Assembly (NCBI RefSeq): GCF_030124175.1
Contig: NZ_JASKMT010000021.1
Coordinates: forward strand, 35,747 to 99,746
Length of the DNA stretch: 64,000 nt
Direction: 5' to 3'
Origin: Streptomyces sp. 549
GTDB lineage: Bacteria > Actinomycetota > Actinomycetes > Streptomycetales > Streptomycetaceae
Below are positions 8,512 through 17,248 of this stretch, piece by piece. The position numbers and the translations under genes are program-made. Below the pieces are notes generated by a model. The model worked only from the letters and a program-made list of their open reading frames with translations. It did no database searches and was not told the DNA's origin. The first letter of the stretch is position 1; each line of letters begins with the position of its first letter.

Positions 8512-9775
8512 GACGCAGCATTCCCTCACAGGTGGAGCCCGTACGGACCCCTCAGCCAAGCAATGGTCGATTGAATTGCCCGCCCGCGGCCGGCCACGGC
8601 ATCGGGATACTTGCTTCCTTTTTCAGGCACAAGTAACTGAGGCTCGATGCTGGGCGCACTTCGACCGATCACCGACTGCGGATCGCGCGGCCCTGGTGAA
8701 AGAACTCTTGAGTCGGTGGGAAGGCCCAAGGGTGGAATCATGTGGTGTTCACGTTGTTTCGTCTCGCGGCAGGGTACTTGGGCAAAAGTTGAGCTTCCGA
8801 GCAGCCTCTTGCGTCAGGGGTGCGACTGAGGCGAAGGCTGGGGCATTCGCTCGACTTCAGCGGAGTGTGTATCGCCGCGCTGCCTCGTGTTCAGCCGCCG
8901 AGTGCCGACGGGTGCGACGAGCGCAGGTGCGCGGAGAGCAGCGACGGACTCCCGGTGTGGTTTCCGCGTACCTCGGCCGGGCCTCGATCACGGAGGTGCG
9001 GGTGGCCGGCCACCGTACGGTGGTGCGATATCGATGACCACGTCTCCTGTTGACGCGGAGTGCAGGCGTTCCTGCCCCCCCTCCGGGGTTTCCGGGGAAG
9101 TGAATGGGGAGGTGCCAGGGGGTAGGCCGCAGTTATACGGAGGGAAAGGGGAATGGCCTTTCACCATAGGTCCTGGGAGTAGCAGGGCCGGGGTGCCGGA
9201 AGGCGGCACCCCGGGTGCGGGGATCCCGGAGGCAACGCCGTCGTCTTGCCGCGGCCATCCGTCTGGCCAGGGCCGCGGAGGCGAGAACACTCCTATCGGC
9301 ACCGCGGAACCGCTCGGTGTCCCCAGGGCGGGAGGCGGATGCGGCTGCCTCTGGTGCTGCGGGTCCGCGAGCCTCGGGGCAGGTTGTCGCCGTCACCGCG
9401 TCGGCGGTGGCACTCCGTGCATTCCGCGCGGCCTTCGAGAGTTCCGCATGACGATTCCGGTCTGCTGCCGAGCTGTGCCATGGAGGAGTCGGCTGTCCGG
9501 CGGCTGGCGCAGTCGCTTGCCCGGGTGGGCCAGCGTCAGAGGCACCAGTGACCGGAGCGTCGACGTCCGGGCACATTCCGCTTCTCAGGTGTGAGTCGCT
9601 TCCGAGTGTGCCGGGGGAGCGCCGGAGCTGACCATGTGTCAGTGAGTCGGGCGCGCCGGGCGGGGTCGGGAACCCGGTTGCGAGCGGGTGGTGCGGGAAG
9701 GGCGGCAGAGCTGCTTTCCGATGAGTACCGCAGGTCGGCCGGGTGAAGAGGTGCGGCGTGAAATCGAGCAACCAG
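8512..9775. other. Gene-poor stretch, no supported gene
   Basis: Frames across this 1.26-kb stretch are short or of shadow composition, and none shows a recognisable domain. Base use is less G/C-biased at 8560-8780 than in flanking genes. It could hold regulatory DNA or unrecognisable decayed sequence. Confidence 0.5.
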
Positions 9776-9789
9776 TGGGAGCGCTCCCA
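9776..9789. promoter_or_regulatory. Perfect CebR-type operator (cellulose/cellobiose control)
   Basis: TGGGAGCGCTCCCA is a perfect 14-base palindrome identical to the CebR box known from Streptomyces cellulose-utilisation genes, where the LacI-family repressor CebR binds until cello-oligosaccharides release it. It lies about 830 bases before the GH6 exoglucanase. That distance is unusual, but the target gene type is exactly what CebR controls. Confidence 0.85.
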
Positions 9790-9918
9790 AGGTTCGGGGT
9801 GAACGCGCTCGCCGTCAAGGGTGCGCGCAGATCCTGTTCCGTCGAAGTATCTCGACAGTCGGATTCGGTGTCCGGTCTGGCGCCGGCGCTACGTTGCCGC
9901 TACTTTTGGGGCAACCAG

Positions 9919-9932
9919 TGGGAGCGGTTCCA
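9919..9932. promoter_or_regulatory. Second, imperfect CebR-type box
   Basis: TGGGAGCGGTTCCA matches the CebR consensus at 12 of 14 positions. It is 130 bases from the perfect box and shares the preceding context (CAACCAG or AACCAG), so the two may be a duplicated operator. It is nearer the exoglucanase but still about 690 bases upstream. Confidence 0.6.
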
Positions 9933-10617
9933 CGCGTCGTACGTCGATGGCAGTCACACATCGGACGACAGGAGACCGCTTCGTGCACCCCCCATCACGC
10001 GCTCGTACCCCACTTCACCCAGTCGTGCCCGACCGTGCCGCCCGGTGTACCGGGCTTGCCGTGCGGCGGCAGCAGGCAGTTGCTCCCCAAGAGCCGGACC
10101 CAGCCGTTCCACGGATTCCACTTCGGCTGCCGACGGCAGTACGCAGCTCCTCGGCGCCGTCCCGGCTGTGTTCCGGGGACGGTCGGGAAACGCCGCAGCG
10201 CTGCGGTCCCTCAGGCGCCCGAGAGCCCACCGGCGCGGGGTCTGGCCCGGCGGCACCGGGCGTCACCGTGCTGTGGCGGATGGCGCCGGTGGCGGCCGAC
10301 CGGGACCGCGACCGGGCCGCCGCGCACCGGCTGCCCGAGGTGAGCCGCGCGGGGAACGAGCCCGGCCGCACCCGGAGCGGCTGCACCCTCGACGGGCCTG
10401 CCGACAACGGCGCGGTCGCCGTCTCCAGTACCCGCAGCGTACGGGTGCCGCTCGACGGAGAGCACCGGCCGCAGCTAGCCGGGTCCGCGCCGAGCCGGGC
10501 GCCGCCCATCGGGGGAAGGGCCGCGATGACCGCGCGCGCCGGGCAGTACCGGCCCGGGCCAGGGAGCACGTCGATCACTTACGGAACGGGACTTCGCAAC
10601 CATCCGAAGGGACAGAA
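9933..10617. other. Long leader or decayed gene between CebR boxes and exoglucanase
   Basis: No frame here matches a known family. A GTG at 9983 follows ACAGGAG at good spacing and opens a frame that runs to 10621, just into the exoglucanase gene, but its composition is Pro/Arg-rich and not convincing. Either a CebR-controlled gene has decayed here, leaving its operator behind, or the exoglucanase mRNA has a long leader. Confidence 0.35.
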
Positions 10618-12360
10618 ATGACCACCACCAGCGCCGCACCGCGGCATCGGAGCCGCACCGCGTTACTCGCCACCGGAGCGATGCTGCTCGCGGGTATGGG
10701 GACCGCCGGACTGATGCCCGGCGCCGCCGCAGCCGCGGCGGCGGGCTGCACCGTCGAGTACACCGTGACGAACCAGTGGAACTCCGGGTTCACCTCAAGC
10801 GTGACGGTCACCAACACCGGTGATCCGCTCAGCACCTGGAAGCTCGAGTGGGTCTACGCCGGCGGCCAGCGCGTGACCCAGGGCTGGAACGCCGACATCA
10901 GTCAGAGCGGGACCGCGGTGACCGCGGCCAACCCGTCCTGGGGCGGCTCCCTGGGCACCGGTGCCGCGGCCACCTTCGGGTTCAACGGCACCCACACCGG
11001 AAGCAACCCCGAGCCGGCGGCCTTCCGTCTCAACGGCGTGCTGTGCAACGACGGCGGCCCCGGTGACCCCGGTGATCCGGGGGACCCGCCGCCCGGAGAG
11101 CGGGTCGACAACCCGTACGCAGGGGCGCGGGTCTACGTCAACCCCGAGTGGGCGGCCAAGGCCGCAGCCGAGCCCGGCGGTTCGCGGGTCGCCGGTCAGC
11201 CGACCGGCGTGTGGATGGACCGGACCGCGGCGATCGCCGGAGTCGGCGGCACCATGGGCCTGCGCGACCACCTCGACGAGGCGCTGCGACAGGCCGGTAC
11301 CGGCGGAGACCCCTTCGTCGTCCAGGTCGTCATCTACAACCTCCCCGGACGCGACTGCGCGGCTCTCGCCTCCAACGGCGAACTGGGCCCGACGGAGCTC
11401 GACAAGTACAAGACCCAGTACATCGACCCGATCGCCGCCATCTTCGCCGACCCCAAGTACGCGAGTCTGCGCATCGTCACGACCATCGAGATCGACTCCC
11501 TGCCCAACCTCATCACCAACGTGGCACCGCGGCCGACCGCCACCCCGCAGTGCGACGTGATGAAGGCCAACGGGAACTACGTCAAGGGTGTCGGGTACGC
11601 CCTGGGCAAGCTCGGGGACGTCGGCAACGTCTACAACTACATCGACGCCGGCCATCACGGCTGGATCGGATGGGAGGACAACTTCGCCCCGTCGGCGCAG
11701 CTGATGTTCCAGGCTGCGAACGCCGAAGGCGCCACGGTGGCGGACGTGCACGGCTTCATCGCCAACACGGCCAACTACAGCGCGCTGAAGGAGGAGAACT
11801 TCCGCATCACCGACGTCGTCGCGGGCCGCCCGGTCCGTGAGGCATCCAAGTGGATCGACTGGAACAACTACGCCGACGAGCTGTCGTTCGCCCAGGCCTT
11901 CCGCCGACAGGCGGTCACCGCGGGCTTCAAGAGCGACATCGGCATGCTGATCGACACGTCCCGCAACGGCTGGGGTGGGGCCGCCCGGCCGGCCGGCCCC
12001 GGCCCGACGACGAGCGCGGACGCGTACGTCGACGGCGGACGCTTCGACCGGCGCATCCACCTCGGCAACTGGTGCAACCAGTCCGGCGCCGGGTTGGGGG
12101 AGCGGCCCAAGGCCTCACCCGAGCCGGGCATCGACGCCTACGTCTGGATGAAGCCGCCGGGTGAGTCCGACGGTTCCAGCAGCGAGATCCCCAACGACGA
12201 GGGCAAGGGCTTCGACCGGATGTGCGATCCCACCTACCAGGGCAACCCGCGCAACCAGAGCAGTCCCTCCGGCGCCCTGCCGAACGCGCCGGTCTCGGGT
12301 CACTGGTTCTCCGCGCAGTTCCAGGAGCTGATGCGGAACGCCCACCCCCCGCTGGGCTGA
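10618..12360 (+). CDS. Secreted CBM2-GH6 exo-beta-1,4-glucanase (cellobiohydrolase)
   Basis: The 580-residue protein has a signal peptide (about 1-42, ending in an Ala-rich cleavage region). A family 2 cellulose-binding module follows (about 44-143; C44 and C143 likely pair, with W54, W74 and W109 among the aromatic residues), then a Gly-Asp-Pro linker (about 146-160) and a GH6 catalytic domain (about 165-580). GH6 signatures are present: Y-N-L-P-G-R-D-C (240-247) and E-I-D-S-L-P with D293 as the probable catalytic acid. D-A-G-H-H-G-W-I-G-W and the loops resemble Cel6B-type exoglucanases. It releases cellobiose from cellulose outside the cell. CebR-type boxes lie upstream and a strong hairpin downstream. 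Confidence 0.93.
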   Translation: MTTTSAAPRHRSRTALLATGAMLLAGMGTAGLMPGAAAAAAAGCTVEYTVTNQWNSGFTSSVTVTNTGDPLSTWKLEWVYAGGQRVTQGWNADISQSGTAVTAANPSWGGSLGTGAAATFGFNGTHTGSNPEPAAFRLNGVLCNDGGPGDPGDPGDPPPGERVDNPYAGARVYVNPEWAAKAAAEPGGSRVAGQPTGVWMDRTAAIAGVGGTMGLRDHLDEALRQAGTGGDPFVVQVVIYNLPGRDCAALASNGELGPTELDKYKTQYIDPIAAIFADPKYASLRIVTTIEIDSLPNLITNVAPRPTATPQCDVMKANGNYVKGVGYALGKLGDVGNVYNYIDAGHHGWIGWEDNFAPSAQLMFQAANAEGATVADVHGFIANTANYSALKEENFRITDVVAGRPVREASKWIDWNNYADELSFAQAFRRQAVTAGFKSDIGMLIDTSRNGWGGAARPAGPGPTTSADAYVDGGRFDRRIHLGNWCNQSGAGLGERPKASPEPGIDAYVWMKPPGESDGSSSEIPNDEGKGFDRMCDPTYQGNPRNQSSPSGALPNAPVSGHWFSAQFQELMRNAHPPLG

Positions 12361-13063
12361 ACCGAGGGCACCGAAGCACGAGCCGAGGCCTCGCCGCAGC
12401 ACCGGAGCACCACGCGGCGGGGTCCGGCGACGGGCCCGGCAGTCCGCCTGATCCCCACGCACGAGCGGTGATCTGACAGCTCTGCCCGCCGGTGCCCGTG
12501 CCGCTCCGCCCGTTCGCCGCCGGGACCGGCCGACCACCGTTCCCGGCGGTACTCCTCCCCGATCGCACACCCCCGCCATGCTCCGGACCGGCGACCGGAC
12601 GCGGCGGGGGTGTGCTTCGTGCTGCGTCCCGTCGCCAGGGCCGCCACCGTCCGCACCCCGACGGACAGCCGCTCGATGCCGCGGTGCCCCGGACACCCGT
12701 CACCCGGCGGGCGTGCGGGAGCTTCCCGGCGGCGCACGACTTTCCTCGCGCCGCCCGCACAGGCGAGTGCGCTCACACATTCGGTGTCGACTCGGTCTCG
12801 GTACGGGGTAAGCGGACCAGCACCTCTGATCGAATGGCCCCCGTACCCGCGGGGACCGACGCCGTTGGTGAGGGAGGCGCCCGCAGTGGATCCGTACGAC
12901 CGGCCGCAAACGTGGCACGCTCCCGCGCCGCCCCCGGCGCGCAGCAGGGCCGGACGCCGTGCCTCACGCGCTGCTCCGACTGGCCCAGGCCTAACCCGAC
13001 TCCCGCGTCTGCGCCGCCCGTTAGACCGTCGTCACGCACATCGCCGACCGAAAGGCCCTTCCC
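12361..13063. other. Intergenic region with exoglucanase terminator
   Basis: No gene is supported in this 700-base stretch. The only clear structure is the 12-base-pair hairpin at 12566-12614. Confidence 0.5.
12566..12614 (+). terminator. Rho-independent-type hairpin after exoglucanase
   Basis: CACACCCCCGCC (12566-12577) and GGCGGGGGTGTG (12603-12614) form a perfect 12-base-pair stem with a 25-base loop. The location, 200 bases past the GH6 stop and facing a gene-free stretch, fits transcript termination. There is no clear U-tract, as is usual in Streptomyces. Confidence 0.7.
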
Positions 13064-13228
13064 GTGAGTAACCACACCTCCCACCAGGACCCCTCCCTCT
13101 CCGCCTCGGAGCCGGTGGCCACGCCCGTGCCCGCGCCGCGCACCGAGCGGCCCACCATCCACTCGCCGCGGATCGCCGCCCAACGGCCCGAGGTCGCCGC
13201 CGTGCTGCGCCGCATCCACCGTCTCTGA
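13064..13228 (+). CDS. Small protein of 54 residues, unknown function
   Basis: GTG 13064 opens a 54-codon frame. The N-terminal half is Ser/Pro/Thr-rich and probably disordered. The C-terminal half is cationic and probably helical (P-R-I-A-A-Q-R-P-E-V-A-A-V-L-R-R-I-H-R-L). AAAGG lies about eight bases upstream of the start. The codon pattern (third-position C/G) and the sharp basic C-terminal helix argue for a real gene. I do not recognise the family. It lies 97 bases before the next small gene and could be co-transcribed. Confidence 0.5.
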   Translation: MSNHTSHQDPSLSASEPVATPVPAPRTERPTIHSPRIAAQRPEVAAVLRRIHRL

Positions 13229-13325
13229 GCCGGTCCGCGCAACCGAGTTCACGGGATGCGGTCGCACAGGACTCCTCCGGCGGACGCTGGGCATAAGGGC
13301 CTCACCTATACGAGGGGAGATTCAC

Positions 13326-13502
13326 ATGCTCGGCATCGCAGCGGCAGTGCTGTTCTTCATCGCGTTTCTCATCAACGCCGCGGACATCGCGACGAACGAC
13401 ATCTTCTCGTCCGTCAACATCATGTTGATCGGACTGATGCTGCTCGCACTGCACGTGGCCGGAATCGGCAGCGGTTTCTCACCGGGAGGCCGCAGGCGCT
13501 GA
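13326..13502 (+). CDS. Small two-helix membrane protein (58 residues)
   Basis: The protein is mostly hydrophobic, with two membrane segments (about residues 2-19 and 28-46) separated by N-A-A-D-I-A-T-N-D, and a Gly/Arg-rich tail. Proteins of this type are widespread and unnamed in Streptomyces. GAGGGGAG lies directly upstream at good spacing. A tandem repeat and a strong hairpin follow the stop at once, so the transcript very likely ends there. Confidence 0.8.
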   Translation: MLGIAAAVLFFIAFLINAADIATNDIFSSVNIMLIGLMLLALHVAGIGSGFSPGGRRR

Positions 13503-13526
13503 CCCGGGACCCGGGACCCGGGACCC
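13501..13526. repeat. 7-base tandem repeat GACCCGG
   Basis: Three full copies and one partial copy of GACCCGG start on the stop codon of the 58-residue membrane protein gene. They directly precede the long hairpin at 13533. Confidence 0.85.
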
Positions 13527-13532
13527 GCAGAG

Positions 13533-13581
13533 CATGGGACAGGCGGAGGACAGGCGCGACCTGTTCTCCGCCTGTCCCATG
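13533..13581 (+). terminator. Very long hairpin (22-base arms)
   Basis: The arms 13533-13554 and 13560-13581 are complementary at 21 of 22 positions, with a five-base loop. The single mismatch can pair as G-U in RNA. The position, 30 bases after the membrane-protein stop, makes it a terminator. It also sits where the missing N-terminus of the next gene (GlxA-type regulator) should be. Confidence 0.85.
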
Positions 13582-13627
13582 CCGACCCGGGGACGCCGCC
13601 TCGACGACGGCCGGGGCCGACACGATC

Positions 13628-14380
13628 ATGGTGCCCGGCACCTCGGACCCGGACGTACCGGTGGCGGACGAGGTCCTCTCCGCCCTGCGTTCCGCCGCTG
13701 CGAACGGCACCCGGATCGCGTCCGTCTGCAGCGGGGCGTTCGTGCTCGCCGCCACCGGGCTCCTGGACAGCGGCCGTGCCACCACCCACTGGGCTGCCGC
13801 GCCGCTGCTCGCCGCCCGGTATCCGGCGGTCGACGTCGACGCCGACGTGCTGTACGTCGACAACGGTGGCGTTCTCACCTCCGCGGGAGCCGTCGCCGCC
13901 CTCGACCTGTGCCTGCACATGATCCGCACTGATCACGGTTCCGCCGTCGCGGCGGATGCCGCCCGCCTGTCGGTGATGCCACTGGAACGGGAGGGCGGCC
14001 AGGCGCAGTTCATCGTCCATCCGACACCTCCCGCCCCGGCCTGGGCGGTACTGGAGCCCCTGCTCGCCTGGATGGAGCAGAACGCGCACCGCGAACTCCC
14101 GCTGGAGGAACTGGCCGCCCGGGCCGGGACGAGCCCCCGCACGCTCAACCGGCGCTTCCGGGAGCAGACCGGCACCACCCCGCTGAAGTGGCTGCACCGG
14201 GCACGCGTGCGCCGCGCCCAGCACCTACTCGAAACCACCGCCTACTCCGTCGAGCGCATCGCCGCGCAAGCCGGATTCGGCTCGCCCACGGTGTTCCGGG
14301 AACGCTTCCGACGGGTCGTGGGTACCAGCCCGCACGCCTACCGCCGGGCCTTCCGCGGACCCGCAGTGCAGCGGCCCTGA
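13628..14380 (+). pseudogene. GlxA-family (DJ-1/AraC) regulator lacking its N-terminus
   Basis: The frame carries the second half of a DJ-1/PfpI-like domain: V-P-G-T-S-D-P-D, then the nucleophile-elbow-like S-V-C-S-G-A-F and the T-H-W motif. A complete AraC DNA-binding domain follows in the last 100 residues (L-E-E-L-A-A-R-A-G-T-S-P-R-T-L-N-R-R-F, then A-A-Q-A-G-F-G-S). Family members have about 320 residues; roughly 75 N-terminal residues are missing, replaced by the hairpin at 13533-13581. The first in-frame ATG is 13628, with no obvious ribosome site. A shortened product keeping the DNA-binding part is possible but loss of function is more likely. Confidence 0.7.
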
Positions 14381-14489
14381 CACATCCCGGTTCTGCGGGC
14401 TCCGGCGGGCGCGGCTCGGCCGGGCCCGCCGGAGCCCGCTCTGAGGAGACGGTTCCGGCTCTGCCCGGCGCGGTGGCAGGATGGCGGGC

Positions 14490-15293
14490 ATGGACGTACG
14501 CAGGAGGAACAACGTCACCGAGTGCGGCAGCGGCAGCGGGCCGGTGCTGCTCCTGGCGCACGGCTTCGGCTGCGACCAGAACATGTGGCGGCTCGTCGCA
14601 CCCGCCTTCGCCGCCGAGTACCGCACGGTGCTGTTCGACTACGTCGGATCGGGCGAGTCCGACCTGTCCGCCTGGGACGAGCAGCGCTACTCCTCACTGG
14701 AGGGCTACGCCCAGGACGTCCTGGACGTCTGCGAGGAACTGGACCTCAAGGAGGTCGTGCTCGTCGGGCACTCGGTGAGTGCCATGATCGCGGTGCTCGC
14801 CGCCGCCCGTGCACCCGAGCGCTTCACCTCGCTCGTGCTGCTCACCCCCTCGCCCTGCTACCTCGACGACGGCGACTACCCGGGCGGGTTCAGCGCCGCC
14901 GACATCGACGAGCTGCTCGGGTCGCTGGAAGCGAACTACCTGGGCTGGTCGACGGCGATGGCACCCGTCATCATGGGCAACGACGACCGCCCTGAACTGG
15001 GCGAGGAGCTAACCAACAGCTTCTGCCGCACCGACCCCGACATCGCGAGGGTCTTCGCCCGGACCACGTTCCTCACTGACAGCCGCGGTGATCTGCCGGG
15101 AGTGCGCGTGCCCACCCTCGTCGTGGAGTGCGCCCGCGACGCGATCGCCCCCCAGGGCGTGGGCGCCCACGTGCACGCTGCCATCCTGGGGAGCAGAATG
15201 GTCACCCTCGACGCGACCGGCCACTGCCCGCAGCTGAGCGCGCCCGAGGCCACGGCCGACGCGGTGCTCTCCTTCGTGCGGGGGACGGCGTGA
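14490..15293 (+). CDS. RsbQ-like alpha/beta hydrolase
   Basis: The 267-residue protein matches RsbQ closely in layout: N-terminal R-R-N-N-V, the oxyanion loop H-G-F-G-C-D-Q-N-M-W (24-33), nucleophile S95 in G-H-S-V-S, and a C-terminal D-A-T-G-H-C-P-Q-L-S-A-P with the catalytic histidine. In Bacillus, RsbQ is needed by the phosphatase RsbP to sense energy stress, probably by making or delivering a small ligand to its PAS domain. Here the gene overlaps the next gene, a PAS-PP2C phosphatase, by one base (TGATG), which strongly supports that role. ATG 14490 is preferred over 14481 for spacing. Confidence 0.9.
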   Translation: MDVRRRNNVTECGSGSGPVLLLAHGFGCDQNMWRLVAPAFAAEYRTVLFDYVGSGESDLSAWDEQRYSSLEGYAQDVLDVCEELDLKEVVLVGHSVSAMIAVLAAARAPERFTSLVLLTPSPCYLDDGDYPGGFSAADIDELLGSLEANYLGWSTAMAPVIMGNDDRPELGEELTNSFCRTDPDIARVFARTTFLTDSRGDLPGVRVPTLVVECARDAIAPQGVGAHVHAAILGSRMVTLDATGHCPQLSAPEATADAVLSFVRGTA

Positions 15294-16588
15294 TGTGCGG
15301 CGCGGGCCGGGAACCGCACACACCGCAGGCCGGTGACGACGGCCGTACCTCGGACACGGTGTTCACCGCCCTGCTGGAGGACAGTGTCGTGGACCTCTAC
15401 GAGAACGCACCCTGCGGCCATCTGTCGACGCTCCTGGACGGCACGATCGCCAAGGTCAACGCCACTCTGCTCACCTGGCTCGGATACCGCCGTGAGGACG
15501 TCGTGGGCCGGATGAGGTTCGCCGACCTGCTCACCGTCGGCGGCAAGCTGTACCACGAGACGCACTTCGCGCCTCTGCTCAGCATGCAGGGCGAGGTGCG
15601 CGGCATCGCCCTGGAGCTGCGGACCGCGGACGGCTCCCGGCTCCCCGTCCTGGTCACCTCCACCGTCAAGCGCAGCGAAGACGGCGCACCCATGCTGATC
15701 CGGACGACCATCAGCGACGCGCGCGAACGCCGGGCCTACGAGGAGGAACTGCTGCGGGGCCGCCGGAAGGCCGAGGAGGCGCAGCAACGGGCCGAGCAGG
15801 ACCGCGCACACCTGAAGAGCGTCCTTGCCACGCTCCAGCAGAGCCTGCTGCCGCCCGTCCTTCCGGAGGTCCCCGGCCTGGAGGTGGCCGCGCAGTACCA
15901 CATTGCCTCCGCCGACCACCTGGGCGGCGACTTCTACGACCTCTTCTCCCTCGGCGACGGCCGGTTCGGGTTCTTCCTCGGCGACGTGTGCGGCAAGGGA
16001 CCCGAGGCGGCAGCCGTCACCTCGCTCGCCCGCTACACGCTGCGGGCCGCAGCGGTGCACGACGGGGACCCCGTGGTGGTGCTCAGCACTCTGAACACGG
16101 TGCTGAGCGAGCGCTACTCGGGAGGAGACCCCCGCTACTGCACCACCGTGTTCGGAGTGCTCCAGGCACTCGAACCCGGCGGCGACCGGTTCGAGGTGAC
16201 CGTCGCCAGCGGCGGCCACCCGCCGGCCATCGTCACCCGGGGAACGGGCGCGGCCGAGTACCTGCCCACTCCCGGCGGTGTGCTCGTCGGCATCTTCCCC
16301 GACGCGGGGTTCACGGCCGCGCGGACGGTCCTGGGCCCCGGCGACACCCTGCTGCTGTACACCGACGGCCTGACCGAGGCCCGCACCCCCGCCGGCCGGT
16401 TCGGCGACGAGGCGCTGCTCGCGCTCACCGAGGAGCTCGCCCCCGCCAGCGCACCGCACCTGGTCAAGGCGCTCGCCGACCTGCTCGGGGGTTTCGGCGA
16501 CGGCCTCGACGACGACACCGCGCTGCTCGCTCTGAGCGTTCCCGCCCCGTCCCCGAAGAAGACCGCGACTGCGAACCGAACCGTATGA
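15293..16588 (+). CDS. RsbP-like PAS-PP2C (SpoIIE-type) phosphatase
   Basis: The 431-residue protein has a PAS domain (about 25-145), a charged coiled-coil linker (about 146-182, R-E-R-R to R-A-H-L) and a PPM/SpoIIE phosphatase domain (about 190-420). Metal-binding aspartates are visible in G-G-D-F-Y-D (D213), G-D-V-C-G-K-G (D231) and a late D-D-D-T-A-L-L. Such phosphatases dephosphorylate a STAS anti-sigma antagonist, and the next gene is exactly that. Start ATG 15293 overlaps the rsbQ-like stop and its own stop overlaps the STAS start, so translation is coupled along the operon. Confidence 0.92.
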   Translation: MCGAGREPHTPQAGDDGRTSDTVFTALLEDSVVDLYENAPCGHLSTLLDGTIAKVNATLLTWLGYRREDVVGRMRFADLLTVGGKLYHETHFAPLLSMQGEVRGIALELRTADGSRLPVLVTSTVKRSEDGAPMLIRTTISDARERRAYEEELLRGRRKAEEAQQRAEQDRAHLKSVLATLQQSLLPPVLPEVPGLEVAAQYHIASADHLGGDFYDLFSLGDGRFGFFLGDVCGKGPEAAAVTSLARYTLRAAAVHDGDPVVVLSTLNTVLSERYSGGDPRYCTTVFGVLQALEPGGDRFEVTVASGGHPPAIVTRGTGAAEYLPTPGGVLVGIFPDAGFTAARTVLGPGDTLLLYTDGLTEARTPAGRFGDEALLALTEELAPASAPHLVKALADLLGGFGDGLDDDTALLALSVPAPSPKKTATANRTV

Positions 16589-16923
16589 ACTCCCTGCGAC
16601 TCGAACTCAGGCACACCGACACCGGACCCGTACTGGACGTCGTCGGCCATCTCGACTTCCACACCGCGCCCCGGTTCCGCGAGCTGCTGGACGACCTCAC
16701 GCTGCAACCCGGGGACCTGCTCGTGCTGGACCTGACCGGGCTGGACTTCTGCGACTCCAGCGGCATCACCGCCTTCCTCGTCGCCCGCAACGCGGCCGAG
16801 GCCGCCCGGGCCGAGGTCGCTCTGGCCGGCGTCCCGCCGAACACCGCCCGGGTCCTGCGCATCGTCGGGCTCGACCAGGTGTTCCGCCGCCACTCGTTCC
16901 CGGGCGAGAAGGCACACGCCTGA
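16585..16923 (+). CDS. STAS-domain anti-sigma factor antagonist
   Basis: The 112-residue protein is a single STAS domain. The phospho-acceptor motif D-S-S-G (57-60) sits at the start of the second helix, as in RsbV/SpoIIAA. Dephosphorylation by the upstream PP2C enzyme would let it bind an anti-sigma kinase and free a sigma factor. No anti-sigma kinase or sigma-B-type gene is next to it, so its partner lies elsewhere. ATG overlaps the phosphatase stop (ATGA). Confidence 0.9.
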   Translation: MNSLRLELRHTDTGPVLDVVGHLDFHTAPRFRELLDDLTLQPGDLLVLDLTGLDFCDSSGITAFLVARNAAEAARAEVALAGVPPNTARVLRIVGLDQVFRRHSFPGEKAHA

Positions 16924-17248
16924 GCCACCGGCTCGCCCGTGCATCCCGGCCGAGTCGTCACGGCGCTTCGACGCGCCCTGACGCAGCCGTGACCTTCCGC
17001 TGACCCGCCTGCGAGAACTTGACGTTCCACGGTCCGGAACGGGCACGGCGGCCCCTGCGCCCGCCTCCGCTTCCGAAGAAGGACGGGGCAATCGTCCGGA
17101 TCCGTGGCGCCGCCGCCACGCCCCTGAGGCTCGATGCCCGCCCCGTCCGCAGCGCGCAGACCCTCCGGGACCGCCCGACGGCCTCAGCCGCCTGAGCGGT
17201 CTCCATGCGTGCCGGTCTTCCGCCGTCGGTGGTCGACCGCCTCGACCG
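16924..17248. other. Intergenic, no gene seen
   Basis: About 325 bases between the stress operon and the acyltransferase remnant. No domain, strong hairpin or RNA gene is visible. Confidence 0.5.

Noticed and set aside
9133..9771. 212-codon minus-strand frame in the gene-poor stretch
   Set aside because: Low-complexity Pro/Ala/Arg composition, no ribosome site and no domain; not better than chance at this GC content.
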